From an uncultured Ruminococcus sp. (GTDB taxonomy: Bacteria; Bacillota; Clostridia; Oscillospirales; Ruminococcaceae), in assembly GCA_902781565.1 (NCBI GenBank), contig CACZJT010000009.1:1-48329 (forward strand): a stretch of DNA of 48,329 nucleotides, in the 5' to 3' direction. Within the stretch, counting starts at the first letter, position 1. Each line of letters starts with the position of its first letter. Under the pieces are notes generated by a model. The model did no database searches, was not told where the DNA came from, and saw only the letters and a program-made list of their open reading frames with translations. A program made the position numbers and the translations under genes. Below, piece by piece: positions 16,523-25,471 of this stretch.

Positions 16523-16882
16523 TTAGAACTTGAGTCCCGCTTCGCGAGCTCCTTCAGCTAACTCCTGAACGCGACCGTGGTATACGTAGCCGCCTCTGTC
16601 GAATACGACTGTGGTGATACCCTTTTCCACCGCTGCCTTTGCAACAGCCTCGCCGACCTTGCGTGCGCCTTCCTTGTTGCCGCCGTTGCCCTCGAAGCCC
16701 TTGTCCATCGAGGAAGCAGCGCAGATGGTCACGCCCTTTACGTCGTCAATGATCTGTGCATAGATATGCTTGGAGGAGCGGAATACATTCAGGCGGGGGC
16801 ACTCCGCAGTTCCGCTGATCTTGTTGCGGACTCTGTAGTGTCTTTTTGCTCTTGCCTTTGCTCTGTCAAGCTTTTTAACCAT
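16523..16882 (-). CDS. rplR: 50S ribosomal protein L18
   Basis: A 119-residue 5S rRNA-binding protein of the central protuberance. The N-terminal basic tail ([16 protein letters not shown]) is followed by [18 protein letters not shown], and the C-terminus has [25 protein letters not shown], all diagnostic. It lies between rplF and rpsE with short gaps. L18 works with L5 and L25-type proteins to load the 5S ribonucleoprotein. Confidence 0.98.
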   Translation of the reverse strand: MVKKLDRAKARAKRHYRVRNKISGTAECPRLNVFRSSKHIYAQIIDDVKGVTICAASSMDKGFEGNGGNKEGARKVGEAVAKAAVEKGITTVVFDRGGYVYHGRVQELAEGAREAGLKF

Positions 16883-16903
16883 AATGATTCTCTCCTTTAC
16901 GCG

Positions 16904-17455
16904 TTACTTCTTGCTGCCCTTGCCGGCCTTACCTTCCTTGCGGATGACATACTCGCCGGTGTAGCGGATACCCTTGCCCTTGTAAGGCTCGGGAGGACGC
17001 TTCTCGCGGATCTCGGAGGCAAACTGACCGACCTCCTGCTTGTCGATGCCCGATACAACGATCTGGTTGGGCTGCGGTACATCGAGCTTGATCGAATCGG
17101 TCTCGGCTACGATAACGGGGTGAGAGAAGCCCAGGTTCAGATGTACTTCCTTGCCCTTCTTCTGTGCCCTGTAACCAACTCCGACGATCTCGAGGGTCTT
17201 GCTGTAGCCCTCGGTAACGCCTGTTACCTGATTGTGGATAAGCGTTCTTGTAAGTCCGTGGAGGGACTTGTGCATCTTGTCCTCGGACGGTCTCTCGACC
17301 TTGATCTCGCCGCCCTCGTTCTTTATTATCATGTCCTTGTTGTAGGACTTTGTAAGCGTACCCTTGGGTCCCTTTACGGTCACTACGTTGCCGTCGGCAA
17401 TCGTGACCTCAACTCCGGCAGGAACTGCAATGGGCTTTACACCTATTCTTGACAT
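16904..17455 (-). CDS. rplF: 50S ribosomal protein L6
   Basis: A 183-residue two-domain protein at the base of the L7/L12 stalk next to the sarcin-ricin loop, important for elongation factor binding. It starts MSRIGVKPIAVPAGVEV and ends with the signature PEPYKGKGIRYTGEYVIRKEGKAGK. The second domain carries NLGFSHPV. Start, length and position between rpsH and rplR are all standard. Confidence 0.98.
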   Translation of the reverse strand: MSRIGVKPIAVPAGVEVTIADGNVVTVKGPKGTLTKSYNKDMIIKNEGGEIKVERPSEDKMHKSLHGLTRTLIHNQVTGVTEGYSKTLEIVGVGYRAQKKGKEVHLNLGFSHPVIVAETDSIKLDVPQPNQIVVSGIDKQEVGQFASEIREKRPPEPYKGKGIRYTGEYVIRKEGKAGKGSKK

Positions 17456-17468
17456 ATATTAGTCCTCC

Positions 17469-17867
17469 TTACCAGATAAACGCGAGAACCTCGCCGCCTA
17501 CGTTCAGCTCTCTTGCCTTCTTGTCGGTGATTACTCCCTTGGAGGTGGAGATGATAGCAACTCCCAGTCCCTTCATTACCTTGGGGAGATCCTCACAGCT
17601 CGAGTATATCCTAAGTCCGGGCTTGGAAACTCTTCTGAGTCCCGAGATTACAGGCTGTCTGTTCTCGTCGTACTTGAGGGTAACTCTGATTATTCCCTGC
17701 TTGCCGTCCTCGATCACCTTGAAATCCTTGATGTAGCCCTCGTCGAGCAGGATCTTCGTGATCGACTTCTTTATACCCGAAGCGGGAATGTCAACTGTCG
17801 CGTGCTTTGCGGTAGAAGCGTTACGTATTCTCGTAAGCAGGTCCGCAATAGTATCTGTGATCTGCAT
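17469..17867 (-). CDS. rpsH: 30S ribosomal protein S8
   Basis: A 132-residue primary 16S-binding protein of the central domain. [14 protein letters not shown] and the C-terminal ATISTSKGV-type loop (here [17 protein letters not shown]) and GGEVLAFIW are diagnostic. In Escherichia coli S8 represses the spc operon by binding its mRNA at the L5 gene; whether that happens here cannot be seen. Normal length and position. Confidence 0.98.
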   Translation of the reverse strand: MQITDTIADLLTRIRNASTAKHATVDIPASGIKKSITKILLDEGYIKDFKVIEDGKQGIIRVTLKYDENRQPVISGLRRVSKPGLRIYSSCEDLPKVMKGLGVAIISTSKGVITDKKARELNVGGEVLAFIW

Positions 17868-17891
17868 TCTGAATTTACCTCCCTTTTACCG

Positions 17892-18077
17892 TTACCAGCT
17901 TGCCTTCTTTACTCCGGGGATCTTGCCCTCATGAGCCAGCTCTCTGAAGCAGATACGGCAGATGCCGTACTTTCTGATGTAAGCGTGCGGTCTTCCGCAG
18001 ATCTTGCATCTGTTATAGGCGCGGGTGGAGAATTTGGGAGCAGCCTGCTGCTTATTTATCATAGACTTCTTAGCCAT
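17892..18077 (-). CDS. rpsN: 30S ribosomal protein S14, zinc type
   Basis: A 61-residue S14 of the short zinc-binding form. Cys24, Cys27, Cys40 and Cys43 (CKICGR and [22 protein letters not shown] region) make the zinc ribbon in the 30S head. Many Firmicutes also hold a zinc-free paralogue induced by zinc starvation; none is in this window. It lies 14 nt after rplE, before rpsH. Confidence 0.98.
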   Translation of the reverse strand: MAKKSMINKQQAAPKFSTRAYNRCKICGRPHAYIRKYGICRICFRELAHEGKIPGVKKASW

Positions 18078-18092
18078 TCCTGTGCCTCCTTA

Positions 18093-18638
18093 TTACTTGG
18101 CGAAGGGAGCGCCCAGAAGGGTCAACAGCTCCTTAGCCTCTTCATCGGTCTTTGCGGTGGTGATGAAGTTGATGTCCATACCGCGTACCTTGTCTATCTT
18201 ATCGTACTCGATCTCGGGGAAGATCAGCTGCTCCTTGATGCCGGTGGAGTAATTGCCTCTGCCGTCGAAGGAGTTGCCGTTTATGCCTCTGAAATCACGA
18301 ACGCGGGGGAAGGCTACGTTGAAAAGTCTGTCCGCGAACTCGTACATTCTGTCGGCTCTCAGCGTTACCTTGACGCCGATCACCTGACCCTCACGGAGCT
18401 TGAAGTTCGCAACGCTCTTCTTTGCCTTGCAGAGTACGGGCTTCTGACCCGTGATAGCCGCCAGGTCCGCGCAGATAGCGTCTAAAACCTTCTTGTTATC
18501 CTTATCCGCACCGCAGCCTACGTTTATAACGATCTTGTCGAGCTTCGGGATCTGCATAACGTTCTCATACTTGAATTTCTTCATCAGAGCGGGAGCTACG
18601 TCGGATACATAGTATTCTTTCAGTCTTGCACTTGCCAT
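18093..18638 (-). CDS. rplE: 50S ribosomal protein L5
   Basis: A 181-residue 5S rRNA-binding protein of the central protuberance that also contacts P-site tRNA and S13. Family segments are the N-terminal [30 protein letters not shown], the [21 protein letters not shown] stretch and the C-terminal [16 protein letters not shown]. Standard length, start and position. Confidence 0.98.
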   Translation of the reverse strand: MASARLKEYYVSDVAPALMKKFKYENVMQIPKLDKIVINVGCGADKDNKKVLDAICADLAAITGQKPVLCKAKKSVANFKLREGQVIGVKVTLRADRMYEFADRLFNVAFPRVRDFRGINGNSFDGRGNYSTGIKEQLIFPEIEYDKIDKVRGMDINFITTAKTDEEAKELLTLLGAPFAK

Positions 18639-18656
18639 CTCAAGATCCTCCTCCGA

Positions 18657-18980
18657 TCAAAATTCCGCGCCGCAGCCATCGTTCTTGCAAACTCTGACCT
18701 TGGAGCCGTCCTCAAGGATCTTGTGGGCGATCCTTGTGGGCTTGCCGCACTTGGGGCATACCACCTGTACCTTGGACGAGTAGATAGCGCCCTCAGCCTC
18801 GATGATGCCGCCCTGCTGACCCATTCTGCCGGGCTTAACGTGCTTCTTTACCTTGTTTATACCCTCAACGATGACCTTGCCCTCCTTGGGGGATACTGCA
18901 ACGACGTTACCCTTCTGTCCCTTATCCTTGCCGGAGAGGACTACTACGGTGTCGCCGGTCTTTACGTGTACTTTACTCAT
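18657..18980 (-). CDS. rplX: 50S ribosomal protein L24, zinc-ribbon variant
   Basis: A 107-residue assembly-initiator protein at the tunnel exit. A KOW motif ([18 protein letters not shown]) is followed by [18 protein letters not shown]. The C-terminus has four cysteines: Cys75 and Cys78 (CPKCGK), then Cys98 and Cys103 (CKNDGC). The second pair is spaced by four residues rather than the usual two, so the knuckle is atypical. Position between rplN and rplE is standard. Confidence 0.97.
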   Translation of the reverse strand: MSKVHVKTGDTVVVLSGKDKGQKGNVVAVSPKEGKVIVEGINKVKKHVKPGRMGQQGGIIEAEGAIYSSKVQVVCPKCGKPTRIAHKILEDGSKVRVCKNDGCGAEF

Positions 18981-18998
18981 ATTCTCGGCTCCTCCCTG

Positions 18999-19367
18999 TT
19001 ACAGTACCTCGGGAGCGAGGGAGAGGATCTTCATGTAGTCCTTCTCGCGAAGCTCCTTTGCCACAGGTCCGAATATACGGGTACCTCTGGGGTTCTTGTC
19101 TTCCTTTATTATAACGGCTGCGTTCTCGTCGAAGCGGATATAGGTACCGTCCGCTCTCCTCAGACCGCTTGCCGAACGAACGATGACTGCCTTTACAACA
19201 TCGCCCTTCTTAACTACTCCGCCGGGTGTTGCTTTCTTAACGCTTGCTACGACTACATCGCCGATGTTCGCGTATCTTCTGCGCGTACCGCCGAGCACTC
19301 TGATGCACATAAGCTCCTTTGCGCCGGAGTTATCTGCAACCTTGAGATAAGTCTGCATCTGTATCAC
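18999..19367 (-). CDS. rplN: 50S ribosomal protein L14
   Basis: A 122-residue protein at the subunit interface that contacts 16S rRNA helix 44 and L19. [19 protein letters not shown] is the canonical N-terminus, read from GTG 19367 with AGGAGG 8 nt upstream; the ATG three codons inside would lose it. [19 protein letters not shown] and the LSLAPEVL end are also diagnostic. The 142-nt gap to rpsQ upstream is wider than usual for this operon and holds no gene. Confidence 0.98.
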   Translation of the reverse strand: MIQMQTYLKVADNSGAKELMCIRVLGGTRRRYANIGDVVVASVKKATPGGVVKKGDVVKAVIVRSASGLRRADGTYIRFDENAAVIIKEDKNPRGTRIFGPVAKELREKDYMKILSLAPEVL

Positions 19368-19509
19368 AGTGCGTTCCTCCTTTCGGAAACTTAAAACTTG
19401 TTATTATAAGTCACTCATTTTCGACCATCTTAGGGGTCACTCTCGCAAATGCGGTCACGGCGTACAGAGCTATTCGCCTGCGCCGCGAGCTCGCCTGCTT
19501 GGCTTTTAC

Positions 19510-19767
19510 TTACTTAGCAGCCTCGATGACCCTGACGAGTCTCCATCTCTTGTCCTTGGAAAGAGGTCTCGTCTCCATTACCTCGACCTTGTCGCCGATC
19601 CTGCACTCGTTCTTCTCGTCGTGTGCCTTCAGCTTAACGGTCCTCTTGATGATCTTCTTATAGAGAGGGTGCGCTACGTTATCCTCGATAGCAACTACGA
19701 TGGTCTTGTCCATCTTATCGGAAACTACGACGCCGACTCTGGTCTTTCTAAGATTTCTTTCGCTCAT
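19510..19767 (-). CDS. rpsQ: 30S ribosomal protein S17
   Basis: An 85-residue OB-fold, primary 16S-binding protein. [19 protein letters not shown], the loop [21 protein letters not shown] and [24 protein letters not shown] are diagnostic. ATG 19767 gives the normal N-terminus. It lies between rpmC and rplN. Confidence 0.98.
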   Translation of the reverse strand: MSERNLRKTRVGVVVSDKMDKTIVVAIEDNVAHPLYKKIIKRTVKLKAHDEKNECRIGDKVEVMETRPLSKDKRWRLVRVIEAAK

Positions 19768-19783
19768 TTATTAAGTCCTCCCT

Positions 19784-19975
19784 TCAGGCGTTCTCGCTTG
19801 TACGGAGAACTGTCTTAACACGAGCAATATCCCTCTTTACAGCTTTCATTCTCATGGGATTTTCGAGCTGGTTTACAGCGTGCTGAAAACGAAGGTTGAA
19901 AAGCTCCTGCTTGAGCTCCGCGAGCTTCTGCTCCAGCTCAGCCTGCGATAATTCTCTTAATTCACTTGCCTTCAT
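19784..19975 (-). CDS. rpmC: 50S ribosomal protein L29
   Basis: A 63-residue helical hairpin at the polypeptide exit, next to L23, where it helps dock chaperones and the signal recognition particle. [38 protein letters not shown] and [10 protein letters not shown] are typical. Its ATG overlaps the rplP stop by one base (TAATG), so the two are translationally coupled. Confidence 0.98.
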   Translation of the reverse strand: MKASELRELSQAELEQKLAELKQELFNLRFQHAVNQLENPMRMKAVKRDIARVKTVLRTSENA

Positions 19976-20400
19976 TACTGTTCACCGTCACTTTCATCTC
20001 TCTTGACGAACTTGCACTTGATGGGGAGCTTGTGCATAGCAAGTCTCATAGCCTCGCGGGCAACTTCCTCGGAAACGCCTGCGATCTCGAACATTACTCT
20101 GCCGGGCTTTACTACAGCTACCCAGTACTCGGGCGAGCCTTTACCTGAACCCATTCGGGTCTCGGCGGGCTTTTCGGTAACGGGCTTGTCGGGGAAGATC
20201 TTGATCCATACCTGACCGCCTCTCTTGATGTATCTTGTCATCGCGATACGGGCAGCCTCGATCTGGTTCGAGGTTATCCATGCGGGCTGAAGTGCCTGTA
20301 AGCCGTACTCACCGTAGGTCACCTTGTTGCCGCGGGTAGCCTTGCCCTTTAATCTTCCGCGCTGTACTCTTCTGTACTTAACTCTCTTAGGAAGCAGCAT
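19975..20400 (-). CDS. rplP: 50S ribosomal protein L16
   Basis: A 141-residue protein near the peptidyl-transferase centre and the elbow of A-site t[24 protein letters not shown] and the [22 protein letters not shown] stretch (starting YGEYGLQAL) are diagnostic, as is [19 protein letters not shown]. Its ATG overlaps the rpsC stop by one base and its own stop overlaps rpmC. Confidence 0.98.
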   Translation of the reverse strand: MLLPKRVKYRRVQRGRLKGKATRGNKVTYGEYGLQALQPAWITSNQIEAARIAMTRYIKRGGQVWIKIFPDKPVTEKPAETRMGSGKGSPEYWVAVVKPGRVMFEIAGVSEEVAREAMRLAMHKLPIKCKFVKRDESDGEQ

Positions 20401-21239
20401 TATTTTGTACCTCCTTCTCTTTTCGCCTGTCTTGCCCTGCCGAAGTCTCTGCGATGATCCTTCGATCTCTCATCGCGGCGCTGTCTGGGCTTTCTGTCGG
20501 TCTTTCTGTCGGTGGGAGCGATCTGTCCCTTGAGAACTTCGCCTCTGTAGATCCATACTTTGATACCGATCTTGCCGTAGGTGGTGTTAGCCTCAGCTAC
20601 GCCGTAGTCGATGTCAGCGCGGATGGTCTGCAGCGGGATAGTGCCCTCGTGATAGCTCTCGCTTCTTGCGATCTCGGCGCCGGCGAGTCTTCCGCTTGCC
20701 TTTACCTTGATGCCCTTAGCGCCGAGCTTCATCGCTCTGCCGATAGCCTGCTTCATAGCTCTTCTGAAAGATACACGATCCTCCAGACCGTGAGCGATGT
20801 TCTCGGCAACGAGCTGAGCGTTGATGTCGGGGCTGTTTACCTCGATGATGTTGATAGCTACCTTCTTGCCGGTGAGCTTCTCGATATCGGTGCGGAGCAC
20901 TTCGATGTCAGCGCCGCCTCTGCCGATAACAAGACCGGGCTTTGCGCAGTGAACGTGTACCTTGATCTTCTGACCGCCCTCGCTGTCAGCGAATCTCTCG
21001 ATCTCGATCTTCGGAACGCCTGCATATACGCTCTTGTTCTTATTCTTCTTGCCGTCCGACTTGTCGTCGAATCTCATATTGCTCTTGGAGCGGGTGTTGA
21101 GCTTTTTCAGGATGAACTCACGGATCTTGTAATCCTCTACGAGAGTATCGCCGAAGTCGCTCTTACCTGCGAACCAACGGGAATCCCAGTCCTTTATAAC
21201 ACCGACTCTGAGTCCGTGGGGATTGACCTTCTGTCCCAT
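20400..21239 (-). CDS. rpsC: 30S ribosomal protein S3 with basic C-terminal extension
   Basis: A 279-residue protein lining the mRNA entry channel. [20 protein letters not shown] opens it. A type II KH domain lies at about 60-125 ([19 protein letters not shown]), and the C-domain carries [12 protein letters not shown] and [18 protein letters not shown]. After residue about 230 there is an extension of nearly 45 Arg, Lys and Asp residues, so the chain is longer than the usual 210-235. A small-subunit surface interaction is inferred. Normal position between rplV and rplP. Confidence 0.97.
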   Translation of the reverse strand: MGQKVNPHGLRVGVIKDWDSRWFAGKSDFGDTLVEDYKIREFILKKLNTRSKSNMRFDDKSDGKKNKNKSVYAGVPKIEIERFADSEGGQKIKVHVHCAKPGLVIGRGGADIEVLRTDIEKLTGKKVAINIIEVNSPDINAQLVAENIAHGLEDRVSFRRAMKQAIGRAMKLGAKGIKVKASGRLAGAEIARSESYHEGTIPLQTIRADIDYGVAEANTTYGKIGIKVWIYRGEVLKGQIAPTDRKTDRKPRQRRDERSKDHRRDFGRARQAKREGGTK

Positions 21240-21263
21240 ATTAACTTACCTCCTCGGCTTAAA

Positions 21264-21608
21264 TTAAACTCTCTCCTTGAGAACTACGGTGATGTGCGAA
21301 GTTCTCTTAAGGATCCTGTAGGCTCTGCCCTGTGCTCTGGGCATGATACGCTTCATGATAGGTCCCGGGCAAACGAAGCATTCCGCAACATAAAGGTTGT
21401 TCTTGTCCATGTTGTGGTTGTTCTCCGCGTTTGCGGCGGCGGACTTCAGGAGCTTCTCAAGATATTCACTGGCAGCCTTAGGTGTATGCTTTACAGTCGC
21501 GAGTGCAAGCTCATAGTCCTTGCCTCTTATCAGGTCGAGAACTATCTTGACCTTTCTCGGAGATATCCTTGCAGTTTTAAGAACTGCCCTTGCCTCCATT
21601 GATTCCAT
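21264..21608 (-). CDS. rplV: 50S ribosomal protein L22
   Basis: A 114-residue protein whose beta-hairpin forms part of the exit-tunnel constriction. [25 protein letters not shown] is split here as ARISPRKVK and VLDLIRGKD, both diagnostic, and the hairpin has [22 protein letters not shown] 21608 follows GGAGG at 8 nt. It lies between rpsS and rpsC. Confidence 0.98.
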   Translation of the reverse strand: MESMEARAVLKTARISPRKVKIVLDLIRGKDYELALATVKHTPKAASEYLEKLLKSAAANAENNHNMDKNNLYVAECFVCPGPIMKRIMPRAQGRAYRILKRTSHITVVLKERV

Positions 21609-21629
21609 TTGAATTTCCTCCTTCCGCCG

Positions 21630-21914
21630 TTACTTCTTGCCGTTGTTCGAGGTCTTGGAGCCGGCGTGACCCTTGAACGTTCTGGTCGGAGCAAACTCGC
21701 CGAGCTTATGTCCTACCATATCCTCGGTAACATAAACAGGAATGTGCTTTCTGCCGTCGTGGACCGCGAATGTATGACCAACGAAATCGGGGAATATCGT
21801 CGAAGCGCGGCTCCAGGTCTTTACGACCTTCTTCTCGCCTGCTTCGTTCATTGCTAAAACTCTTTTCATAAGGGCTTCTTCAACGTAAGGACCCTTCTTT
21901 ACACTTCTTCCCAT
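21630..21914 (-). CDS. rpsS: 30S ribosomal protein S19
   Basis: A 94-residue head protein forming a complex with S13. [19 protein letters not shown], the segment [20 protein letters not shown] and [19 protein letters not shown] are canonical. It lies between rplB and rplV with short gaps. Length and start are as expected. Confidence 0.98.
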   Translation of the reverse strand: MGRSVKKGPYVEEALMKRVLAMNEAGEKKVVKTWSRASTIFPDFVGHTFAVHDGRKHIPVYVTEDMVGHKLGEFAPTRTFKGHAGSKTSNNGKK

Positions 21915-21937
21915 GTGTCATCTGCCTCCTTTCGGTA

Positions 21938-22771
21938 TTACTTGCCGTTTCTGCGCTTTACGATAAACTTATCGGTGCGGTGATGCTTAGCGCGGGTCTT
22001 GTAACCGAGTGTAGGCTTGCCCCAGGGGCTAACAGGACCGGGACGTCCGATCGGCGACTTGCCCTCACCACCGCCGTGGGGGTGATCGCAGGGGTTCATG
22101 ACGGAACCTCTTACGGTAGGTCTCCAGCCCATGTGGCGCTTTCTTCCTGCCTTACCGATGTGTACGTTGCCGTGATCGAGGTTGCCTACCTGACCGATGG
22201 AAGCCATGCAGCCTATGGGAAGTCTTCTCATCTCGCCCGAGGGAAGTCTTACAAGCGCGTACTTGTCTTCCTTACCCATGAGCTGAGCCATGTTTCCGGC
22301 GGAGCGAACGAGCTGTGCGCCCTTGCCGGGGTAGATCTCTAAGTTGTGGATGAAGGTACCAACGGGGATATTCGCGAGCTTCAGGGCGTTGCCGACCTTG
22401 ATGTCTGCGCTGTCGCCGCTTCTTACGGTATCGCCGACCTTCAGTCCTTCGGGAGCGATGATATATCTCTTCTCGCCGTCCTCGTATTCAACGAGTGCGA
22501 TAAACGAAGATCTGTTGGGATCGTACTCGAGAGTGAGTACCTTCGCGTCCATATCGAGCTTGTTTCTCTTGAAGTCGATAACGCGGTATTTTCTTCTTAC
22601 TCCGCCGCCTCTGTGACGAACGGTTATCCTGCCGTAGCTGTTTCTGCCGCTGTGCTTTTCCATCGGCTCGAGGAGCTGCTTGCAGGGAGCTACCTTGCTA
22701 AGTCCCGAATAGTCGGTCACGGTCATGCCGCGGCGTCCGGGAGTAGTAGGCTTATAGGCTTTGATTGCCAT
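21938..22771 (-). CDS. rplB: 50S ribosomal protein L2
   Basis: A 277-residue primary 23S-binding protein needed for subunit joining and peptidyl transfer. [15 protein letters not shown] opens the chain. YILAPEGL-type (here [12 protein letters not shown]), [17 protein letters not shown] and the catalytically important [19 protein letters not shown] segment (His in HPHGGG) are all present. A 144-nt gap to rplW upstream holds a hairpin AGGCGC/GCGCCT (22801-22806/22815-22820) and no gene. Confidence 0.99.
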   Translation of the reverse strand: MAIKAYKPTTPGRRGMTVTDYSGLSKVAPCKQLLEPMEKHSGRNSYGRITVRHRGGGVRRKYRVIDFKRNKLDMDAKVLTLEYDPNRSSFIALVEYEDGEKRYIIAPEGLKVGDTVRSGDSADIKVGNALKLANIPVGTFIHNLEIYPGKGAQLVRSAGNMAQLMGKEDKYALVRLPSGEMRRLPIGCMASIGQVGNLDHGNVHIGKAGRKRHMGWRPTVRGSVMNPCDHPHGGGEGKSPIGRPGPVSPWGKPTLGYKTRAKHHRTDKFIVKRRNGK

Positions 22772-22915
22772 GTGAATTTCACTCCTTAATAGTGTTTTGC
22801 AGGCGCGTCTTTCAGCGCCTATACCTGTAGTCCGCTTCGGGCATTTGCGTGTCGCGGCGCTTTATGAAGCTCTCGGGGCTCCGATGCCGCCGTGAACTGC
22901 CCGGTGCGGGAGCAC

Positions 22916-23209
22916 TCAGAACAGACCGTCGAAGAACTCTATGGTCTTATCGCCCTTGACGGTAACGACAGCCTTCTTCCAGTCGGGACGGAAGCCCGTG
23001 TATCTGCCCATTCTCTTTTCCTTGCCCTTGACCGAGATGGTATTCACCTTCGCTACCTCAACGCCGAACAGCGACTCAACAGCCTTTGCTATCTCGACCT
23101 TTGTAGCGTCCTTTGCTACCTTGAAGGTGTACTTTCCGTCGGGAAGTCTGTCAATGGAATCCTCGGTGATGATAGGCTTTAAAATGATATCGGAAGCGAT
23201 CTTTTCCAT
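22916..23209 (-). CDS. rplW: 50S ribosomal protein L23
   Basis: A 97-residue tunnel-exit protein that docks trigger factor and the signal recognition particle. ILKPIITEDSIDRLPDGKY and VNTISVKGKEKRMGRYTGFRPDWKKAVV (given in part) are the family core. Its ATG overlaps the rplD stop by one base (TAATG). Length is standard. Confidence 0.98.
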   Translation of the reverse strand: MEKIASDIILKPIITEDSIDRLPDGKYTFKVAKDATKVEIAKAVESLFGVEVAKVNTISVKGKEKRMGRYTGFRPDWKKAVVTVKGDKTIEFFDGLF

Positions 23210-23832
23210 TATGCATATACCTCCTCGATCTTAGCCACCGCGTCCTTCGCTACGATGAACTTATCGCAGTTCAGGATATCGTATACGCAGAGCGTATTTA
23301 CGGTAGCGGTCTTTACGCCGGGAATGTTGTTTGCGCTCTTTACGAGTACGGGATCAACACCGTCGGTAACGATAAGAGCCTTCTTCTCGGAGCCGAGTGC
23401 CTTGAGCATCTCGACAACAGCCTTGGTCTTGTAGCCCTCGAGAACGATCTTGTCAACAACGATCATGTCATTGTCGATGACCTTGCTCGAGAAAGCCGAC
23501 TTCATGGCAAGTCTCTTTTCCTTCTTGTTGAGCGAATAGCTGTAATCTCTGGGCTTGGGTCCCAGTGCAACGCCGCCGTGTGTCCACTGCGGAGCGCGGA
23601 TAGAACCCTGACGGGCATGACCCGTACCCTTCTGTCTCCAGGGCTTTCTTCCGCCGCCCGATACCTCTGTTCTGGTGAGGGTGGACTGTGTGCCCTGACG
23701 CTGATTAGCGAGATAATTTACAACCATTGCGTGCATTATAACGGTATTGGGCTCTATGCCGAACACCTTGTCATTAAGCTCAAGGTCGGAAACTTTGCTG
23801 CCTTTCATATCAAATACTGTGATCTGAGACAT
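23209..23832 (-). CDS. rplD: 50S ribosomal protein L4
   Basis: A 207-residue protein whose long loop lines the exit tunnel opposite L22. The loop segment TRTEVSGGGRKPWRQKGTGH, then ARQGSIRAPQWTHGGVALGP, is diagnostic. In gamma-proteobacteria L4 also represses the S10 operon through its leader; the long rpsJ leader here makes that worth testing, but no homologous structure is recognised. Placed between rplC and rplW. Confidence 0.98.
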   Translation of the reverse strand: MSQITVFDMKGSKVSDLELNDKVFGIEPNTVIMHAMVVNYLANQRQGTQSTLTRTEVSGGGRKPWRQKGTGHARQGSIRAPQWTHGGVALGPKPRDYSYSLNKKEKRLAMKSAFSSKVIDNDMIVVDKIVLEGYKTKAVVEMLKALGSEKKALIVTDGVDPVLVKSANNIPGVKTATVNTLCVYDILNCDKFIVAKDAVAKIEEVYA

Positions 23833-23850
23833 ATTCTATTCCTCCTTCCG

Positions 23851-24489
23851 TTAAGCCTTTTTCTTTACCTGATCTACGATGGTGACTACGCCGTTCTTGG
23901 GACCGGGGATAGCGCCCTTTATCGCGATCAGATTGTTCTCTGCGTCTACCTTTACGACTTCAAGGTTCTGTACGGTAACTCTCTCGTGACCGAGGTGACC
24001 AGGCATACACTTGCCCTTGTAAATTCTCGAAGGGGACGAGCAGGCGCCCATGGAGCCCGCGTGTCTGTGTACAGGACCCGAACCGTGTGTCTCTTTAAGT
24101 CTTGCGTTATTGAAGCGCTTGATGGTACCCGCATAGCCCTTGCCTTTGCTGGTGCCGCAGACATCAACGATGTCGCCTACAGCGAAGGTGTCAGCCTTTA
24201 CGAGATCCTTAACGTTCAGAGCGGAGCAGTCGTCGAGTCTGAACTCTTTAAGAGTTCTCTTCATCGCAACGTCTGCCTTCTTGAAGTGACCCTGAAGGGG
24301 CTTTGTTACCTTCTTGGCTCTGATCTCACCGAAGCCCAGCTGTACAGCCTCGTAGCCGTCTTTTTCCATAGTCTTCTTCTGAACGACTACGCAGGGACCT
24401 GCTTCAACAACAGTTACGGGAATGACCTTTCCCGCCTCATCGAAGATCTGTGTCATACCGATCTTCTTGCCGATTATGGCTTTCTGCAT
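23851..24489 (-). CDS. rplC: 50S ribosomal protein L3
   Basis: A 212-residue assembly-initiator protein whose central extension reaches the peptidyl-transferase centre. [20 protein letters not shown] starts the fold. [21 protein letters not shown] and the [21 protein letters not shown] loop (the region of the modified Gln in other species) are diagnostic. It starts at ATG 24489 behind AGGAGG. Three hairpins fill the 95-nt gap from rpsJ. Confidence 0.98.
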   Translation of the reverse strand: MQKAIIGKKIGMTQIFDEAGKVIPVTVVEAGPCVVVQKKTMEKDGYEAVQLGFGEIRAKKVTKPLQGHFKKADVAMKRTLKEFRLDDCSALNVKDLVKADTFAVGDIVDVCGTSKGKGYAGTIKRFNNARLKETHGSGPVHRHAGSMGACSSPSRIYKGKCMPGHLGHERVTVQNLEVVKVDAENNLIAIKGAIPGPKNGVVTIVDQVKKKA

Positions 24490-24524
24490 TTTCTTTTCCT
24501 CCTAATTCGGTTATTGGTCGGGCT

Positions 24525-24597
24525 GACCCGACATGACCTGCGTGTTGCATTCGTTGAGAGACCGCACGCGGTCTCCGTCGGAGATCATCTGATCTCC
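24525..24597 (-). promoter_or_regulatory. hairpin cluster in the rpsJ-rplC gap
   Basis: Three hairpins: GGAGATCA/TGATCTCC (24580-24587/24590-24597, containing the rpsJ stop codon), GAGACCGC/GCGGTCTC (24558-24565/24568-24575) and GTCGGG/CCCGAC (near 24527-24542). None is followed by a T run on the minus strand, so they are not ordinary terminators. An mRNA processing or stability site is possible. Confidence 0.4.
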
Positions 24598-24899
24598 ATT
24601 ACGATGCTTACACCGGCAGGAAGTTCAAGATTCTCTAAGGTAGAGGTGGTCTCCTTAGTAGGTCTGAGCACGTCGATAAGTCTCTTGTGAGTTCTCATCT
24701 CGAACTGCTCACGGCTGTCCTTGTACTTATGAACAGCTCTGAGGATCGTAACGATCTCTTTATCGGTGGGGAGCGGTATCGGACCCGATACCTTAGCGCC
24801 GCTGCGCTTTACTACCTCAACGATCTTTGCTGCCGCAGCGTCTACTGTAGCGTGCTCGTAGCCCTTGATCTTGATCCTGATCTTTTCATTGACTGCCAC
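24585..24899 (-). CDS. rpsJ: 30S ribosomal protein S10
   Basis: A 104-residue head protein that also serves as NusE in transcription antitermination complexes. [37 protein letters not shown], the loop [14 protein letters not shown] and [12 protein letters not shown] are the family signature. The start is GTG 24899 behind GGAGG at 9 nt. It is the first gene of the supercluster; a promoter lies about 330 nt upstream. Confidence 0.99.
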   Translation of the reverse strand: MAVNEKIRIKIKGYEHATVDAAAAKIVEVVKRSGAKVSGPIPLPTDKEIVTILRAVHKYKDSREQFEMRTHKRLIDVLRPTKETTSTLENLELPAGVSIVMEIR

Positions 24900-25228
24900 T
24901 TAAAATCGCCTCCTTGTGCGTTTTGGGATTGGGGGCAAAATACTGTTTTCTTCTTCACTACTTTCCCGTGTGTTCCCTGCCCTGCCGATAAAAATGACCG
25001 AAAGCGCTTCACGCTCCCGGACCTACAACAAGACACATACTCATGCCAAAGTGCGGCACAAAGTCCGCCCCTCGCAAGAAGGCACAAGCACAACACAGTG
25101 TTTCGTTATTACAGCCGCCCGGTTTTAAATCGGACATACTCGGCGGAAATTACCCGGCGCACCGCCGGCAACCTCCCGCTTCATCGCATATCATCTGTAT
25201 CGGTCTCCCGATACTGTGCAGTCACGCA
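24900..25228 (-). promoter_or_regulatory. long 5' leader of the S10 supercluster
   Basis: About 330 nt between the predicted start of transcription and the rpsJ GTG, with no convincing gene. At its 5' end is a 7-bp hairpin with a GNRA-type GAGA loop (25197-25214, GTATCGG/CCGATAC). Another hairpin CCGGCG/CGCCGG follows. The length suggests regulation by a ribosomal protein or attenuation; this is inferred. Confidence 0.45.
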
Positions 25229-25234
25229 ATATAT

Positions 25235-25263
25235 ATTATACACCATGCCCGCAAATATTTCAA
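25235..25263 (-). promoter_or_regulatory. sigma-A promoter of the S10 supercluster
   Basis: On the minus strand TTGAAA (complement of 25258-25263), 17 bp, TATAAT (complement of 25235-25240). The 140 bp between this and the divergent promoter at 25403 is AT-rich with no other signal that I see. Confidence 0.8.
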
Positions 25264-25402
25264 GCGTCCCTCTCTTCATTTAACAATTTATTTACAATTG
25301 CCGATATAGAATTTTCCCAAACCTTCCTCCACGTTTTTGTCTATTTTGCCACATCATTCCTCGGAGCATATCACCATGCGGATAATTTGTAGAAATATGA
25401 CA

Positions 25403-25431
25403 TTGACAAAGGTGCGGTATTGTGTTATAAT
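25403..25431 (+). promoter_or_regulatory. consensus sigma-A promoter of the coiled-coil protein gene
   Basis: Perfect TTGACA (25403-25408), 17 bp, perfect TATAAT (25426-25431), about 40 nt before ATG 25472; AAGG precedes the start at 7 nt. Confidence 0.9.
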
Positions 25432-25471
25432 GTATTTAAATATGGACTATCGCCCGAAAGAAGGTCAGTAA

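Noticed and set aside
25043..25128. Small plus-strand frame starting MPKCGTKSAPRKK in the S10 leader
   Set aside because: No binding site or promoter on that strand and the frame runs out in the leader; likely chance.
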